From: Candidatus Nanopelagicaceae bacterium
GTDB lineage: Bacteria; Actinomycetota; Actinomycetes; Nanopelagicales; Nanopelagicaceae
Length of the DNA stretch: 53,724 nucleotides
Direction of reading: 5' to 3'
Assembly (NCBI GenBank): GCA_018883365.1
Contig: VEQF01000007.1
Location: 1 to 53,724 of the forward strand
Shown here: piece after piece, positions 27,597 to 36,913 of the stretch
How positions within the stretch are numbered: position 1 is the stretch's first letter
How the letters are laid out: each line of letters starts with the position of its first letter
Program-made: the position numbers and the translations under genes
The notes under the pieces: generated by a model
Seen by the model: the letters and a program-made list of their open reading frames with translations, nothing else
Told to the model about the DNA's origin: nothing
Databases searched by the model: none

Positions 27597-29459
27597 TTAC
27601 TTTGAGTACTTCCACTCCCAATAGTTCCAAACCAACTGTGGTGACAATGGATTTGGCTTGACGTTTTGCAGCTTCGCGTTGACAGCTGTTACGCCTGGGT
27701 GCTGGAAGATTGGAAGAGAAACTGCATCCTTCATCAGTTCCTTTTCAATCTTTAGGTACTCAGCCAACTTAGCCTTAGGTGAGAGCAATACTGCACCTAG
27801 CTTGGTGTTAGCAGCATCTACAACCTTGTTCTGGTATCCGAGGTAGTTGTTACCGCAGTCAGAGCAGAATAGGTTTGCATTGCCTTGCTGAGTTACAGAT
27901 GACTTAACCCATGCGAAGAAGAAGGCATCAAATGCGTTTGAAGCCAAGTTACGTGACCATGTCGCGCTTCCTGGAGCATCAACGTTGATACCAGCTCTTC
28001 CTAGAGCAGCCTTCACAAGCTGAGCAGATGCTGCACGGCGTGCGTTTGAAGGAGTTCCCCAGTTCAACTTAACGGTGAATCCTGGGTTAGTTGCAGATGC
28101 ATTTGGATAGTACTTCTTTACCAATGCAAGAGCTCTCGCTTCACGCTCTGCTTGTGATCCCTGGGTGTACTTAGACACACCAGAGTTCTTGATGACATCT
28201 GCATAACCTGGCTCGCTTGGGAATACCAATAGTGAGTCCATGCGTACAGCCTTCTCATTGATTGGCTTGATCAACTTGTCCACGATTTCATCACGTGGGT
28301 AAGCGGTCAAGAATGCGGTACGTAGATCAACTGCGCGCTGATCCATACCCTTGAATGGTCCGGTGTAGTTATCAGTTGAACCTGCAGCATTATCAACACG
28401 TAGGTCGATGTGCTCGTAAACAGCCTGGTCTCCACCAATCACCTTAGCGGTTGGGATTGCCTTAAGTAGGTTCACTGAGTCTGCGGTTGGCTGACCCTGG
28501 TAGATATCTACTTCCTGGTTACGAAGTGCTTGTGCAGCAGCTGTTCCATCACCAATAATGCGGAAGACAACGGTCTTAATTCCGTTTGTTGCTGGACCTG
28601 ATGGGTTTGACTTGTGCTTTGGATTTAGAACCAAAGTAACAGCCTGACCAGGTACAGCGGTCTTCAAAATGTATCCACCATTACCAACTAGAAGTAGTGG
28701 GTTGGTTGAATCATTTACAGTGTTGATGTTGTAATCATTTGACCAGATTTTTCCGGCAGCTGTCATCAACTTGGTGTTGTAGCTGTAGAAAGCCTTCTCA
28801 AACTTGTCGCGAGCAGCAATGTTTGCCTTTACGCTCTGCAAGCTCTTCTTGCCCTCTGCCATTAGAACCAAAGTGTGAACAGGTGATGGACCAGGTCCAT
28901 AAATCTGCCAATCTGGAATCTTTGCATCGTATTCAATGGTCAAAGACATCTTGTCCTTTGACAACTCTGGAAGACCAACATGGTGCTCGTCATAAACTCC
29001 ACCGTATGAGAGTGAGTTAAATGCTGGAGCTACTTCGTTATCTGTTGGATCTCCAAGCTTTGCTGTGAATGAATATGAGCTTGAAGCAATAACGTGTGAC
29101 AAAAGAAGGTCGACGGCGTTGATTGGTGTGCCATCTGACCAGACCTTGCCCTTATTTACTGTGTACTGAACTTTGAACGGCTTCTGGCTTACGATCTTGT
29201 ATGAACCAAAAATCTTGTTATCAACAAGCTTTGGTGAGTTGTCGTAATAGTTGAAGCCAAAGCCCTGCATATATGCAACTTCACTGTTGAATGTGAGGTT
29301 CATATTTGAAACGCTTGGATTCAAACCAGTTAGCTGATTGCTGGTAACAAGAACTACAGTTGAACGAGTTGCAGCGTTCGCCGGTGAAAGGGTTCCGACT
29401 GCAAGACCCGCAGCAGCTGCAGTAGCAATTGCTACCTTCGCAATACGAGTTACTTTCAT
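27597..29459 (-). CDS. ABC transporter substrate-binding protein, family 5 (peptide type)
   Basis: 620 aa extracytoplasmic binding protein. Sec signal peptide at 1-29 (basic start, AIATAAAAGLAVGTL, then ANA-A cleavage). There is no lipobox cysteine, which is unusual for a Gram-positive binding protein. The mature part has family 5 features: TVNKGKVWSDGTPINAVDLLLSH, LVLNPKHK, and the C-terminal FDAFFFAWVKSS and SLPIFQHPG segments. Its AT-rich codon choice and AGGAG ribosome binding site suggest strong expression. Ligand may be peptides or another oligomer. Confidence 0.93.
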   Translation of the reverse strand: MKVTRIAKVAIATAAAAGLAVGTLSPANAATRSTVVLVTSNQLTGLNPSVSNMNLTFNSEVAYMQGFGFNYYDNSPKLVDNKIFGSYKIVSQKPFKVQYTVNKGKVWSDGTPINAVDLLLSHVIASSSYSFTAKLGDPTDNEVAPAFNSLSYGGVYDEHHVGLPELSKDKMSLTIEYDAKIPDWQIYGPGPSPVHTLVLMAEGKKSLQSVKANIAARDKFEKAFYSYNTKLMTAAGKIWSNDYNINTVNDSTNPLLLVGNGGYILKTAVPGQAVTLVLNPKHKSNPSGPATNGIKTVVFRIIGDGTAAAQALRNQEVDIYQGQPTADSVNLLKAIPTAKVIGGDQAVYEHIDLRVDNAAGSTDNYTGPFKGMDQRAVDLRTAFLTAYPRDEIVDKLIKPINEKAVRMDSLLVFPSEPGYADVIKNSGVSKYTQGSQAEREARALALVKKYYPNASATNPGFTVKLNWGTPSNARRAASAQLVKAALGRAGINVDAPGSATWSRNLASNAFDAFFFAWVKSSVTQQGNANLFCSDCGNNYLGYQNKVVDAANTKLGAVLLSPKAKLAEYLKIEKELMKDAVSLPIFQHPGVTAVNAKLQNVKPNPLSPQLVWNYWEWKYSK

Positions 29460-29495
29460 TTCTTCTCCTAGTGATAGAAATTAAGGGCTCGGTAT

Positions 29496-29511
29496 GAGAA
29501 GTCGACTTCTC
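29496..29511. promoter_or_regulatory. 16-bp palindrome in the SBP leader
   Basis: GAGAAGTCGACTTCTC is a perfect palindrome 37 bases upstream of the SBP start. In RNA its 3' half (CTTCTC) could instead pair with GAGAAG in the ribosome binding site. A smaller palindrome ACCCTTAGGGT lies at 29522-29532. It could be an operator or an mRNA hairpin. Confidence 0.45.
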
Positions 29512-29618
29512 CCACACCTTTACCCTTAGGGTGGCGAGAGTCTGCCCTATTTATGCGTATTTTTTCAATTTATTTGAACATTAACTTTTGTTATCAAAGC
29601 CCTAAATTGGGGTGATTA

Positions 29619-30959
29619 TCAGGCTCTCTTGCCCTCTGCGCGGGCTTTTTCAATCTTTGCCGTGGTCAGTTTGGGAACCGCAAAAATAAAGAGAATGAGC
29701 CCTGCGGCAGCTGCTATGAAATAGGGGGTTCTCAGGGCCAGTTCGCGGTCCCCAGTCATCTCAACCAAATCCACAATTGCCCCGCCGATCAAGGTACCTA
29801 TCGGGATGCTCCCCCAAGCGAAAAATCGATAAACACTATTTACCCGACCTAGGAGCTCGGTCGGGATAATGCTTTGTCGAAGTGAAACAGTGATCACATT
29901 CCAAAGCACCGCCAAAACAGTTGAAATTGCGGTCAGCAACCAGAAGAGCTGCCAGCTTGAGGTAAGCCCAATAATCAAACTAACAACTGGACCGGACAAT
30001 AAGGTTAAGTACAACGAAGGACCGCTTCCTAATTTGGCAGAAATTTTCGGGCCGAGAATTCCACCCAATGTTCCACCGATTGCTCCGGCAGTACCTAAGA
30101 TCGCAAAAATAAAAACTGTGGTTTGCAATATCTCTTGCGCAAACAAAATAAATACGGCGGCGGTTAACGCGCCGATTCCATTCAACAACCCAAGAATTAT
30201 GGCCATCGGTCTAAGTAGCTCATGGCGCCAAAGCCAACCAAAGCCCTCTTTTATCTCAGCTCTGAAATTCAACTTTTCGGATTTCTTAACCGGTTCGATG
30301 CTTTTCATACTCGGTATCAAAGTTGCAATTAGTGCAGCAGAAACAAAGAAGGTTGTTGCATCAAAATAGAACGGCAGAAAAATCGCGATTCCTAATAGAA
30401 AACTTCCAAGTGGCGGGCCAATAAAACTATTGGTTACAAATTCAACTGACCACATCTTGCCATTGGCACTCTCGAGTTGATCCTCCTCAACAACCGAGGG
30501 CAAAAGGGTTTGCGCCGAGTTATCTCGCAAAACTTCGGCACACCCAAAAAGCAAAGCGGTAATTACCAAAACTGAGTACAGCAACCAGTTTGTTTGTAGA
30601 TCAGAAATTGCCCCAACTTCATCAAGATCTGGCAGGCTACTTTTTTGGGTGGTTACCGTTAAGGCAACCGCCAGCGCAAGAAAGCCGCGGACAACATCCA
30701 TTGCGACAATGATTTTTCGTCGATCGAAACGATCGGTGATAACCCCCGCCGGCAATGTAAAAAACAACCAAGGCAAGCGCGAAGCCACAGCAACGGCTGC
30801 AATCAATAGAGGTGAGCGGGTTACAGCAGAGGCGAGCCAGGGATAAGCAATTCCAGAAATTCCATCGCCGAGATTGCTGGTCGCGTGGGCGGTCCATAAA
30901 CGCCAGTAATTCTTTCCTAGCGGCTTACTTTTATTCTCGGATTTGCGCCTCAACTTCAC
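29619..30959 (-). CDS. MFS transporter, EntS/MFS_3-like exporter
   Basis: 446 aa with about 12 membrane helices; the 2-3 loop PAGVITDRFDRRKIIVAMD is the MFS signature. The second GTG (30959) has TAAGGT exactly 6 bases upstream, so it is preferred over the GTG at 30962. It is clearly similar along its length to the protein at 32218-33456 (shared GLPWLFF/RLPWLFF, RFDRRK/RVDRRK, and LLGRVNSVYRF-like segments), so the two are paralogs flanking tgt. The substrate is unknown. Confidence 0.85.
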   Translation of the reverse strand: MKLRRKSENKSKPLGKNYWRLWTAHATSNLGDGISGIAYPWLASAVTRSPLLIAAVAVASRLPWLFFTLPAGVITDRFDRRKIIVAMDVVRGFLALAVALTVTTQKSSLPDLDEVGAISDLQTNWLLYSVLVITALLFGCAEVLRDNSAQTLLPSVVEEDQLESANGKMWSVEFVTNSFIGPPLGSFLLGIAIFLPFYFDATTFFVSAALIATLIPSMKSIEPVKKSEKLNFRAEIKEGFGWLWRHELLRPMAIILGLLNGIGALTAAVFILFAQEILQTTVFIFAILGTAGAIGGTLGGILGPKISAKLGSGPSLYLTLLSGPVVSLIIGLTSSWQLFWLLTAISTVLAVLWNVITVSLRQSIIPTELLGRVNSVYRFFAWGSIPIGTLIGGAIVDLVEMTGDRELALRTPYFIAAAAGLILFIFAVPKLTTAKIEKARAEGKRA

Positions 30960-31012
30960 CACAAAACCTTATCTAATTGCCTGTTATAACTTTAACTAGT
31001 TCAATGTGCGCC

Positions 31013-32257
31013 ATGGCGTTTTCTTTTGAACTAAAAAAATCTATTCCTGGATTTCAGGGACGTTCAGGGGAAATCAATACGCCTCATGGAAAAATTAAAA
31101 CACCGGCCTTTATTCCGGTGGGTACAAAAGCTACGGTGAAATCGGTATTGCCTGACTCAGTTGCCGATGTTGGCGCTCAAGCCGTTCTATCAAATGCATA
31201 TCATCTGTATCTACAACCTGGACCAGATCTTCTTGATGATGCTGGCGGATTATCAAAATTCATGAACTGGGACAAACCAACCTTCACTGATAGCGGGGGC
31301 TTTCAAGTAATGTCCCTGGGAGTGGGTTTTAAAAAAGTTATTGATATGAACTCAGGTTCTCTTAACTCCGATGATTTGATTGCCGAAAAGCGAGAGCGTT
31401 TAGCGCATGTCGATGACGAGGGCGTTACTTTCAAATCCCACCTTGATGGATCACTGCATCGCTTCACCCCAGAAATATCAATGCAGGTGCAACACAAAAT
31501 CGGTGCTGACATCATGTTTGCCTTTGATGAGCTAACTACTCTGCACAACACCCGCAAGTACCAAGAGCGCTCATTGGAGCGAACTCGACTTTGGGCATTG
31601 CGTTGTCTGGATGAACATAAAAGACTGACAGATGAAAGAGCATCTAAGCCATATCAAGCGCTCTTTGGTGTTTTACAGGGTGCTCAATATGAAGATTTAC
31701 GCAGAAAGGCCGCTAAGGATCTCGGAGCGATGGAGTCTTCCGGGATTTCATTTGATGGTTTTGGCATGGGCGGTGCACTAGATAAATCAATATTGGGAAC
31801 CATAGTTAGATGGATGGCAGAGGAATTGCCGGTAAATAAACCGCGTCACTTGCTCGGAATTGGTGAACCAGCAGATCTATTTGCTGGGGTAGAAAATGGT
31901 GCTGATACTTTTGATTGTGTTGCACCGACACGTGAGGCACGAACTAGCGCGGTGTATTCACCTGATGGAAGATTCAATGTCTCAAATGGAAGTTATCGAA
32001 AAGACTTCTCCCCTGTTGATAAAGACTGTGCTTGCTATACCTGCACCAACTACAGCCGGGCTTATTTAAATCACCTATTTCGCGCCAAAGAAATTCTCGG
32101 CCCTACCTTGGCCACAATTCACAATCTTCACTTCATCGTAAACCTGGTCGAGCGAATGAGACTTTCGATTGAAAACGGCGATTTTCAGGAATTCAAAAAA
32201 GATTTCTTAGGCAGATATCAAGCACGTTCGGTATCTACCGAAGCATCTCCTACTTGA
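31013..32257 (+). CDS. tgt: tRNA-guanine transglycosylase
   Basis: Exchanges guanine 34 for queuine or a precursor in tRNAs with GUN anticodons. The active-site segments are DSGGFQVMSLG, FDGFGMGG, and FDCVAPTREAR with the nucleophilic Asp; the zinc site is CACYTC plus the later His (ATIHNLHF). I give the ATG at 31013 (MAFSFELKK, 414 aa) since family alignments begin there; the ATG at 31004 is equally possible. Its 3' end overlaps the convergent MFS gene by 40 bases. No queuosine-synthesis genes are seen here, so salvage is likely (inference). Confidence 0.93.
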   Translation: MAFSFELKKSIPGFQGRSGEINTPHGKIKTPAFIPVGTKATVKSVLPDSVADVGAQAVLSNAYHLYLQPGPDLLDDAGGLSKFMNWDKPTFTDSGGFQVMSLGVGFKKVIDMNSGSLNSDDLIAEKRERLAHVDDEGVTFKSHLDGSLHRFTPEISMQVQHKIGADIMFAFDELTTLHNTRKYQERSLERTRLWALRCLDEHKRLTDERASKPYQALFGVLQGAQYEDLRRKAAKDLGAMESSGISFDGFGMGGALDKSILGTIVRWMAEELPVNKPRHLLGIGEPADLFAGVENGADTFDCVAPTREARTSAVYSPDGRFNVSNGSYRKDFSPVDKDCACYTCTNYSRAYLNHLFRAKEILGPTLATIHNLHFIVNLVERMRLSIENGDFQEFKKDFLGRYQARSVSTEASPT

Positions 32258-33456
32258 ACAATTTTTCGGTAGGTCACAACTGCAATAAGAGTTGAAGCTG
32301 CTCCCCCAATCAAAAGCGGGAGTCTTAAACCGCCTCTAGCAATGTAGCCACCGAGGATTGAACCAATTGGCATTAACCCCCAAACAAGAGTTCTTCTAGC
32401 TCCATGTATTCGCCCGTAAAGATGAGCAGGGATAAGAGTCTGATAAATGGACATCAACAAAATATTCCAAACCGAGATGCTCAATCCCATAACTACTGAA
32501 ATGACTATGAAAATCCAAACATTTGGTGATAACCCAGCAAGGAAAATCATGGAAGATGATGCAATCAAGCTGAGAGCCAGTGCCTTACCTCGCCCTAAGG
32601 CTTTAGGTGCATTCGGAGCAATTACTGAGCCGAGTAAAGCCCCTACTCCTTGAATCGCAAGCACGGCTCCAAACATTGCCGGTGCAACGTCAAGCTCTTT
32701 TAGGATGAAAAGAGGTGCAATTGAAGTGGAAAGAGAGTAAAAGAATCCAATCACTGTAGTGATCAAAACTAGACTCAAAATTTTCTTATCTTGATAGAGA
32801 TAATTCAAGGCAAACTTGATGTCGCCAACTAGGCCAAGTTTCTCCTGAGCATTTTTCTCTTGTTTCTCTGGATCTAAGTTTTTCTCGAAAGAGGACAATG
32901 CAAGAACAAGAGCAGCTATGACAAATCCAGTAGTTGAAAAATAAAAAGGTAAAGCTATAGATACGGCATAGAGAAAACCGCTCAATGGTGATCCGGCGAA
33001 TTGAGCGACTATAACCTCTGAGATCTGCAGTCTGGCGTTTCCTTTTTCAAAATTAGATTTATCCAAAATCTGAGGCAGCACTGCCTGCGCGGTTGTATCG
33101 ACCAAAACCTCACAAATACCAAATAGAAATACACAGACCAACAAGATCCAAATGTTAATAAAAGCTTGCGAAATTGAGAATGCGACAAACAGCGCAAGCA
33201 TCGATCGCATTAGATTTCCCATCACCAATGCTTTTCTACGATCAACACGGTCAACAAATGCTCCAACAGGTATTGCGAAAAAGAGCCATGGCAGCAGGCC
33301 GAGTGCGCCAAGTAAGCCAATTAGAACTGGATCTTCGGTGAGAGAAACCGCCAATAACGGGGCCGATAAACGCAGGACACCATCAACCAGGTTGGTAATC
33401 AAGCTTGTGGACCAGATTCGGGAAAAATCTTTACCTAGTGGGATTTTCTCACTCAC
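32218..33456 (-). CDS. MFS transporter, EntS/MFS_3-like exporter
   Basis: 412 aa with about 12 helices; the signature loop is PVGAFVDRVDRRKALVMG. Start is a GTG with TAGGGT (33468-33463) exactly 6 bases before it, a leaderless message. It is paralogous to the transporter at 29619-30959 on the other side of tgt. Its 40-base tail-to-tail overlap with tgt means the C-terminal residues of both proteins are read from the same DNA. Confidence 0.85.
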   Translation of the reverse strand: MSEKIPLGKDFSRIWSTSLITNLVDGVLRLSAPLLAVSLTEDPVLIGLLGALGLLPWLFFAIPVGAFVDRVDRRKALVMGNLMRSMLALFVAFSISQAFINIWILLVCVFLFGICEVLVDTTAQAVLPQILDKSNFEKGNARLQISEVIVAQFAGSPLSGFLYAVSIALPFYFSTTGFVIAALVLALSSFEKNLDPEKQEKNAQEKLGLVGDIKFALNYLYQDKKILSLVLITTVIGFFYSLSTSIAPLFILKELDVAPAMFGAVLAIQGVGALLGSVIAPNAPKALGRGKALALSLIASSSMIFLAGLSPNVWIFIVISVVMGLSISVWNILLMSIYQTLIPAHLYGRIHGARRTLVWGLMPIGSILGGYIARGGLRLPLLIGGAASTLIAVVTYRKIVQVGDASVDTERA

Positions 33457-33480
33457 GCGAAAACCCTACTAGATTGAAAA

Positions 33481-33996
33481 TTACTTCTTGAGCAATTCCT
33501 TCATTCGAGCAATTTCCAGTTTCTGAGTCTCTATGATTGCTTTTCCTAGAGTGGAAGCTCGAGTATTTTGTGAATCAACAACCATCTCCGCCATTTCAAT
33601 AGCGCCTTCGTGATGCTTAATCATGCCCTCCAAGAAGAGGCGATCGAATTCTTCCCCAGATGCATTTTTCAGTGCAGCCATCTCATCATCACTCAACATG
33701 CCATCCATACTGTGGCCCATATGCGAGCCCATCCTTAAATCTCCCCAGGATTTCATTTCTGCGATTTCTGGGCTTTGCGCATTCTTAATCTCGGTTGCTA
33801 GTTCAATAACTTCCGGGTTCGTTGACTTTGTAAGCGCAATTTCCGACATCTCAATGGCTTGTTCATGATGAGGAACCATCATTGCGGCAAACATTAAATC
33901 GTTGCCAGAAAACTCAGAGGCGGCATTATTTGCAGAAACACACCCGGAGAGGAGCAATGGGAGCAGCAACATCAGAAATTTCTTCATACCTCTCAT
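33481..33996 (-). CDS. DUF305-domain lipoprotein
   Basis: 171 aa. A signal peptide with lipobox (LLLPLLLSGCVS) anchors it outside the membrane. The DUF305 ferritin-like fold shows DLMFAAMMVPHHEQAIEMSEIAL and a second MIKHHEGAIEMAEMVV, each with the HHE/HHEGAI motif. A Met/His-rich part (MGSHMGHSMDGM) could bind copper. DUF305 proteins often occur with copper-handling genes, but none is next to it here. Start chosen at ATG 33996; MKKFL at 33987 is possible. It is divergent from the GNAT gene with 14 bases between starts. Confidence 0.87.
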   Translation of the reverse strand: MRGMKKFLMLLLPLLLSGCVSANNAASEFSGNDLMFAAMMVPHHEQAIEMSEIALTKSTNPEVIELATEIKNAQSPEIAEMKSWGDLRMGSHMGHSMDGMLSDDEMAALKNASGEEFDRLFLEGMIKHHEGAIEMAEMVVDSQNTRASTLGKAIIETQKLEIARMKELLKK

Positions 33997-34010
33997 AGTA
34001 AAGTAAATAG

Positions 34011-34949
34011 GTGAGTTCTGCGCTGCATAGAGTTGAAACCGCTGGTGTTTCAGATGCGGTAACTCTTGCCTCAATAATGCAAGCCTCTGATAAACACTTA
34101 AATCCGCAGGCTGGTGAGGTTGGAGTTTTAGAAGCTGAGGAAATCCTCAATGGTTATATAGACTCAATTCTGGCTCGCAAAGTTATAAGTACTGAAGACA
34201 ACTCTGTTTACGCAATCATTACCGTACACCCAGATAACTCTCGAAAGCGAATTTATGCCGATGCCTGGCAACTTCCTAACGCCGAATTAGAAAAAGAAAT
34301 CCTCTCGCAAACTATTGAGCTGGCACGAAGTATTTCACCGGAATACAGGCTTTGGATTGGTGTTAACACCCTTGATGAGAGTTACAAAAACACATTAAAA
34401 AGCTTTGGCTTTGAGTTACTTCGCACCTACTGGGGTCTATCCGCACCAGTAGAAAAGTCTGAATTTCCAAATCTCCCAGAGGGTTTTGAGCTTAGAACAG
34501 TATCAAGCGAAGAGGATTTCAAATTATGGTGGCAAGCGCATCAAGACTCTTTTAGCAACCATTTTGGCTTCGCGCCACGCGAGTACGGCGAATGGCGCAA
34601 GATGGTTGAAGATGAAACCGGAGTAGATCCGGAAGGTCGCAAAATTTTGATTCATAAAGGCAGGGCAATTGGTTTCATTGAATGCTCAGATATTAAAAAG
34701 GATTTGAATACCGGTTATGTAAATGGCTTGGGCGTTACAAAGGAGTTTCAAGGTCAACGCTTCGGAGAACTTCTTTTGCGCTGGGCCTTTGCTTACTACG
34801 CAGCTCTACATCGCATCTCTATCGAGCTAAATGTCGATACCGGAAATGAGTCCGGCGCATTGCGGCTCTATGAAAAACTCGGCATGAAGCCAAAACAATC
34901 ATGGCAGCAATTCGAAAACCCTGAGTGGAGCAAAGTCGAAATTCTCTAG
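34011..34949 (+). CDS. GNAT-family N-acetyltransferase
   Basis: 312 aa. The C-terminal GNAT domain shows the acetyl-CoA loop in VNGLGVTKEFQGQRFGELLLRWA and the ELNVDTGNESGALRLYEKLGM strand-helix element typical of mycothiol-synthase-like or peptide GNATs. The N-terminal half resembles a degenerate second GNAT domain. GTG start with TAAAGT (33999-34004) exactly 6 bases before it. The substrate is not predictable; a MshD-like two-domain architecture is a possibility. Confidence 0.82.
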   Translation: MSSALHRVETAGVSDAVTLASIMQASDKHLNPQAGEVGVLEAEEILNGYIDSILARKVISTEDNSVYAIITVHPDNSRKRIYADAWQLPNAELEKEILSQTIELARSISPEYRLWIGVNTLDESYKNTLKSFGFELLRTYWGLSAPVEKSEFPNLPEGFELRTVSSEEDFKLWWQAHQDSFSNHFGFAPREYGEWRKMVEDETGVDPEGRKILIHKGRAIGFIECSDIKKDLNTGYVNGLGVTKEFQGQRFGELLLRWAFAYYAALHRISIELNVDTGNESGALRLYEKLGMKPKQSWQQFENPEWSKVEIL

Positions 34950-34961
34950 CTGGGTTGGAAA

Positions 34962-35405
34962 TTACTTGCTTGCTGCAACCGCTTGATCTAAATGGGCGCG
35001 AACATGCTTCGACATATATGCCACATAATTAATCAGGGAGATGGGTTCGCCATTTGCCTTAATGCCAGTTTTGTTAAGTTGAGAATCGCTCAAACCCTCA
35101 AGTAAATCCGAATTATTGCGGCGTAGTGCGGCAAAGGTTGCAACAGATTCTTTCGCATCGCGGTTTACCTTTATAGCGGCGAAAGCATCCTCATCCCAAG
35201 ATGAAAATTGGTAACTCTCTTCAGTCAATATCATTCGAATACGCAATGAGAGCGAGATCTCGGCATCGCAAATGTGTGCCAGGCACTGAGATGCGGTCCA
35301 TCCCCCATCGCTCGGCACCTTATCTAGACTGAAGGAGAAAGTGTCATAAAAATCTTGCACCCGAATTACATCATTTTGGTAATCCTCGAATACTGCTTTA
35401 GACAT
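34962..35405 (-). CDS. DinB/DUF664-like four-helix protein
   Basis: 147 aa, all helical, with the DinB-type start GGWTASQCLAHICDAEISLSLRIRMIL and a C-terminal YMSKHVRAHLDQ that gives metal-type His residues. The DinB superfamily includes thiol-dependent S-transferases using mycothiol or bacillithiol. The ATG at 35405 has AGGAG 6 bases before it. It lies 9 bases downstream of the ABC permease gene and is probably in its operon. Confidence 0.75.
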   Translation of the reverse strand: MSKAVFEDYQNDVIRVQDFYDTFSFSLDKVPSDGGWTASQCLAHICDAEISLSLRIRMILTEESYQFSSWDEDAFAAIKVNRDAKESVATFAALRRNNSDLLEGLSDSQLNKTGIKANGEPISLINYVAYMSKHVRAHLDQAVAASK

Positions 35406-35414
35406 TGCCAACTC

Positions 35415-36203
35415 CTAATCTAGATCGCGCCGAAGTGTCGTACGTACCGCCACAAGTGAAAATAGCGCGGCGTAGCCCAATAACACAAGAGTGGCCATAA
35501 GAGGCGATAGGTAATTCTCAATGGTGAAGTTGAAATCGTTGGAACCAAAATCAAGATCCACTAATCCAGTGATTGCCCCTGCTGGTAGGTATTTGCCGAC
35601 CGACTCAACAAATGCAACTACCAAGCCTTCGACTATTAGAGTCCAGATAACCGCTCCGGTTACAGCCGCGATTTGATTCTTCACCAAAGCGCCGAGCCCA
35701 ACTCCCACGATTCCAAGAACAATTCCCGACAAAACTGAGGCGCGGAAAATCTTCCAAAGTAATTCCGAGGTGACTGGAGCGTGAGGCTCGAAAAAGCCCA
35801 GCGTAATTACTCCCGCCGAGGTCGCAATCAAAAATGAAAATACCTGCACAACTAATCCAGCAATCGCAGCCGCGATCAACTTTGCAACTAATACGGTGCT
35901 GCGTTTGGGAGTAACTAGGAATGTTCCGACCGCGGTTCCGTGCCTAAACTCATTGGTCATAATGAGAATGCCCATAATTAAGGCGAATAGATAACCACCA
36001 GCCGCATTGGCAAAGACTGCGTTGATTCCCTCTGGTGTATTTGTGCCAGAAAAACCCATTCCCATTCCGCGAGATTCGGAGTTAAAAACCAAAATCGGAG
36101 CAACTGTGCCAAGAGCTGCGAACAATCCGCTCCACAAAAGCAGTAACCAATTGCTTCGAAGATAAATCAACTTACGAAGTTCTGATTGAAGCAAATTCTT
36201 CAT
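35415..36203 (-). CDS. ABC-2 type efflux permease
   Basis: 262 aa with six membrane helices; it starts LLQSELRKLIYLRSNWLLLLWSG, typical of the YhcC/NatB-like group of ABC-2 permeases. EFRHGTAVGTFLVTPKRSTVLVAKL follows helix 2. The ATG overlaps the stop of the ATPase gene by four bases (ATGA). With the ATPase it forms an exporter of unknown substrate, under a LuxR-type membrane regulator encoded upstream in the same operon. Confidence 0.9.
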   Translation of the reverse strand: MKNLLQSELRKLIYLRSNWLLLLWSGLFAALGTVAPILVFNSESRGMGMGFSGTNTPEGINAVFANAAGGYLFALIMGILIMTNEFRHGTAVGTFLVTPKRSTVLVAKLIAAAIAGLVVQVFSFLIATSAGVITLGFFEPHAPVTSELLWKIFRASVLSGIVLGIVGVGLGALVKNQIAAVTGAVIWTLIVEGLVVAFVESVGKYLPAGAITGLVDLDFGSNDFNFTIENYLSPLMATLVLLGYAALFSLVAVRTTLRRDLD

Positions 36204-36913
36204 GCGCTTCTCCTTGCTGTAAGAGCTAGAAACGCTTCTTCTAAAGTTTTGCCCTGTCTAATCTCATCTATCGAACCCTGGGCTACGACTTTTCCTTTAT
36301 TGATAATCAATACATCGTTCACGGTATTTTGCATCTCTGCCAGCTGGTGGGAGGAAACCAAAATAGTTCGACCTTCGGCCGCTAACTTTGTTACAAACTC
36401 ACGGAGCCACACGATTCCAAATGGATCTAATCCATTGGCTGGTTCATCTAGAACCAAAATCTCGGGATCTCCCAACATTGCTATTGCTAACGACAAGCGC
36501 TGTTTCATTCCCAAAGAAAAACCTTTGGTGCGTTTATTGGTTGCATCCTCTAGCTCTACTAATTTCAAAACCACATCTATTCGGGCGAAGTCAATTCCAG
36601 AAGCACTCGCCATAACTTTCAGATTTTGTTTTGCAGTTAAGCCAGGATGAAACCCCCGGCTATCAAGAACCGCACCGACCTGTTTGATTGGATCATGAAG
36701 CGAGCTGTAAGGGCCACCATTTACTAAAGCACTTCCGCCGGTCGGAGTAACTAGTCCCAACAAGCAACGCAAGGCGGTGCTTTTGCCAGCTCCGTTCGGT
36801 CCAAGAAATCCGGTAACGCGACCGGAGATGACCTGTGCTGAGAAATCTGAAACCGCCAGTACATCCTTGTATTGCTTTGAAAGATGGCTAAATTCAATCT
36901 TCACAGAGCTCAT
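36200..36913 (-). CDS. ABC exporter ATPase (BcrA/NatA-like)
   Basis: 237 aa single nucleotide-binding domain: Walker A GPNGAGKST (38-46), signature region FSLGMKQRLSLAIAML, Walker B ILVLDEPANGLDPFG, and the VSSHQLAEMQNTV switch. It is like the ATPases that power antimicrobial-peptide or sodium exporters. Its ATG overlaps the stop of the LuxR-type regulator gene (ATGA), so regulator, ATPase and permease are one translationally coupled unit. Confidence 0.93.
   Translation of the reverse strand: MSSVKIEFSHLSKQYKDVLAVSDFSAQVISGRVTGFLGPNGAGKSTALRCLLGLVTPTGGSALVNGGPYSSLHDPIKQVGAVLDSRGFHPGLTAKQNLKVMASASGIDFARIDVVLKLVELEDATNKRTKGFSLGMKQRLSLAIAMLGDPEILVLDEPANGLDPFGIVWLREFVTKLAAEGRTILVSSHQLAEMQNTVNDVLIINKGKVVAQGSIDEIRQGKTLEEAFLALTARRSA

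Noticed and set aside
29869-30369. 166-codon plus-strand ORF antisense to the MFS gene
   Set aside because: Product is the mirror of membrane helices, with no independent signal.
31013-32257. The flanking MFS proteins as queuine transporters
   Set aside because: They look like general drug or siderophore exporters; nothing in the sequence links them to queuine.
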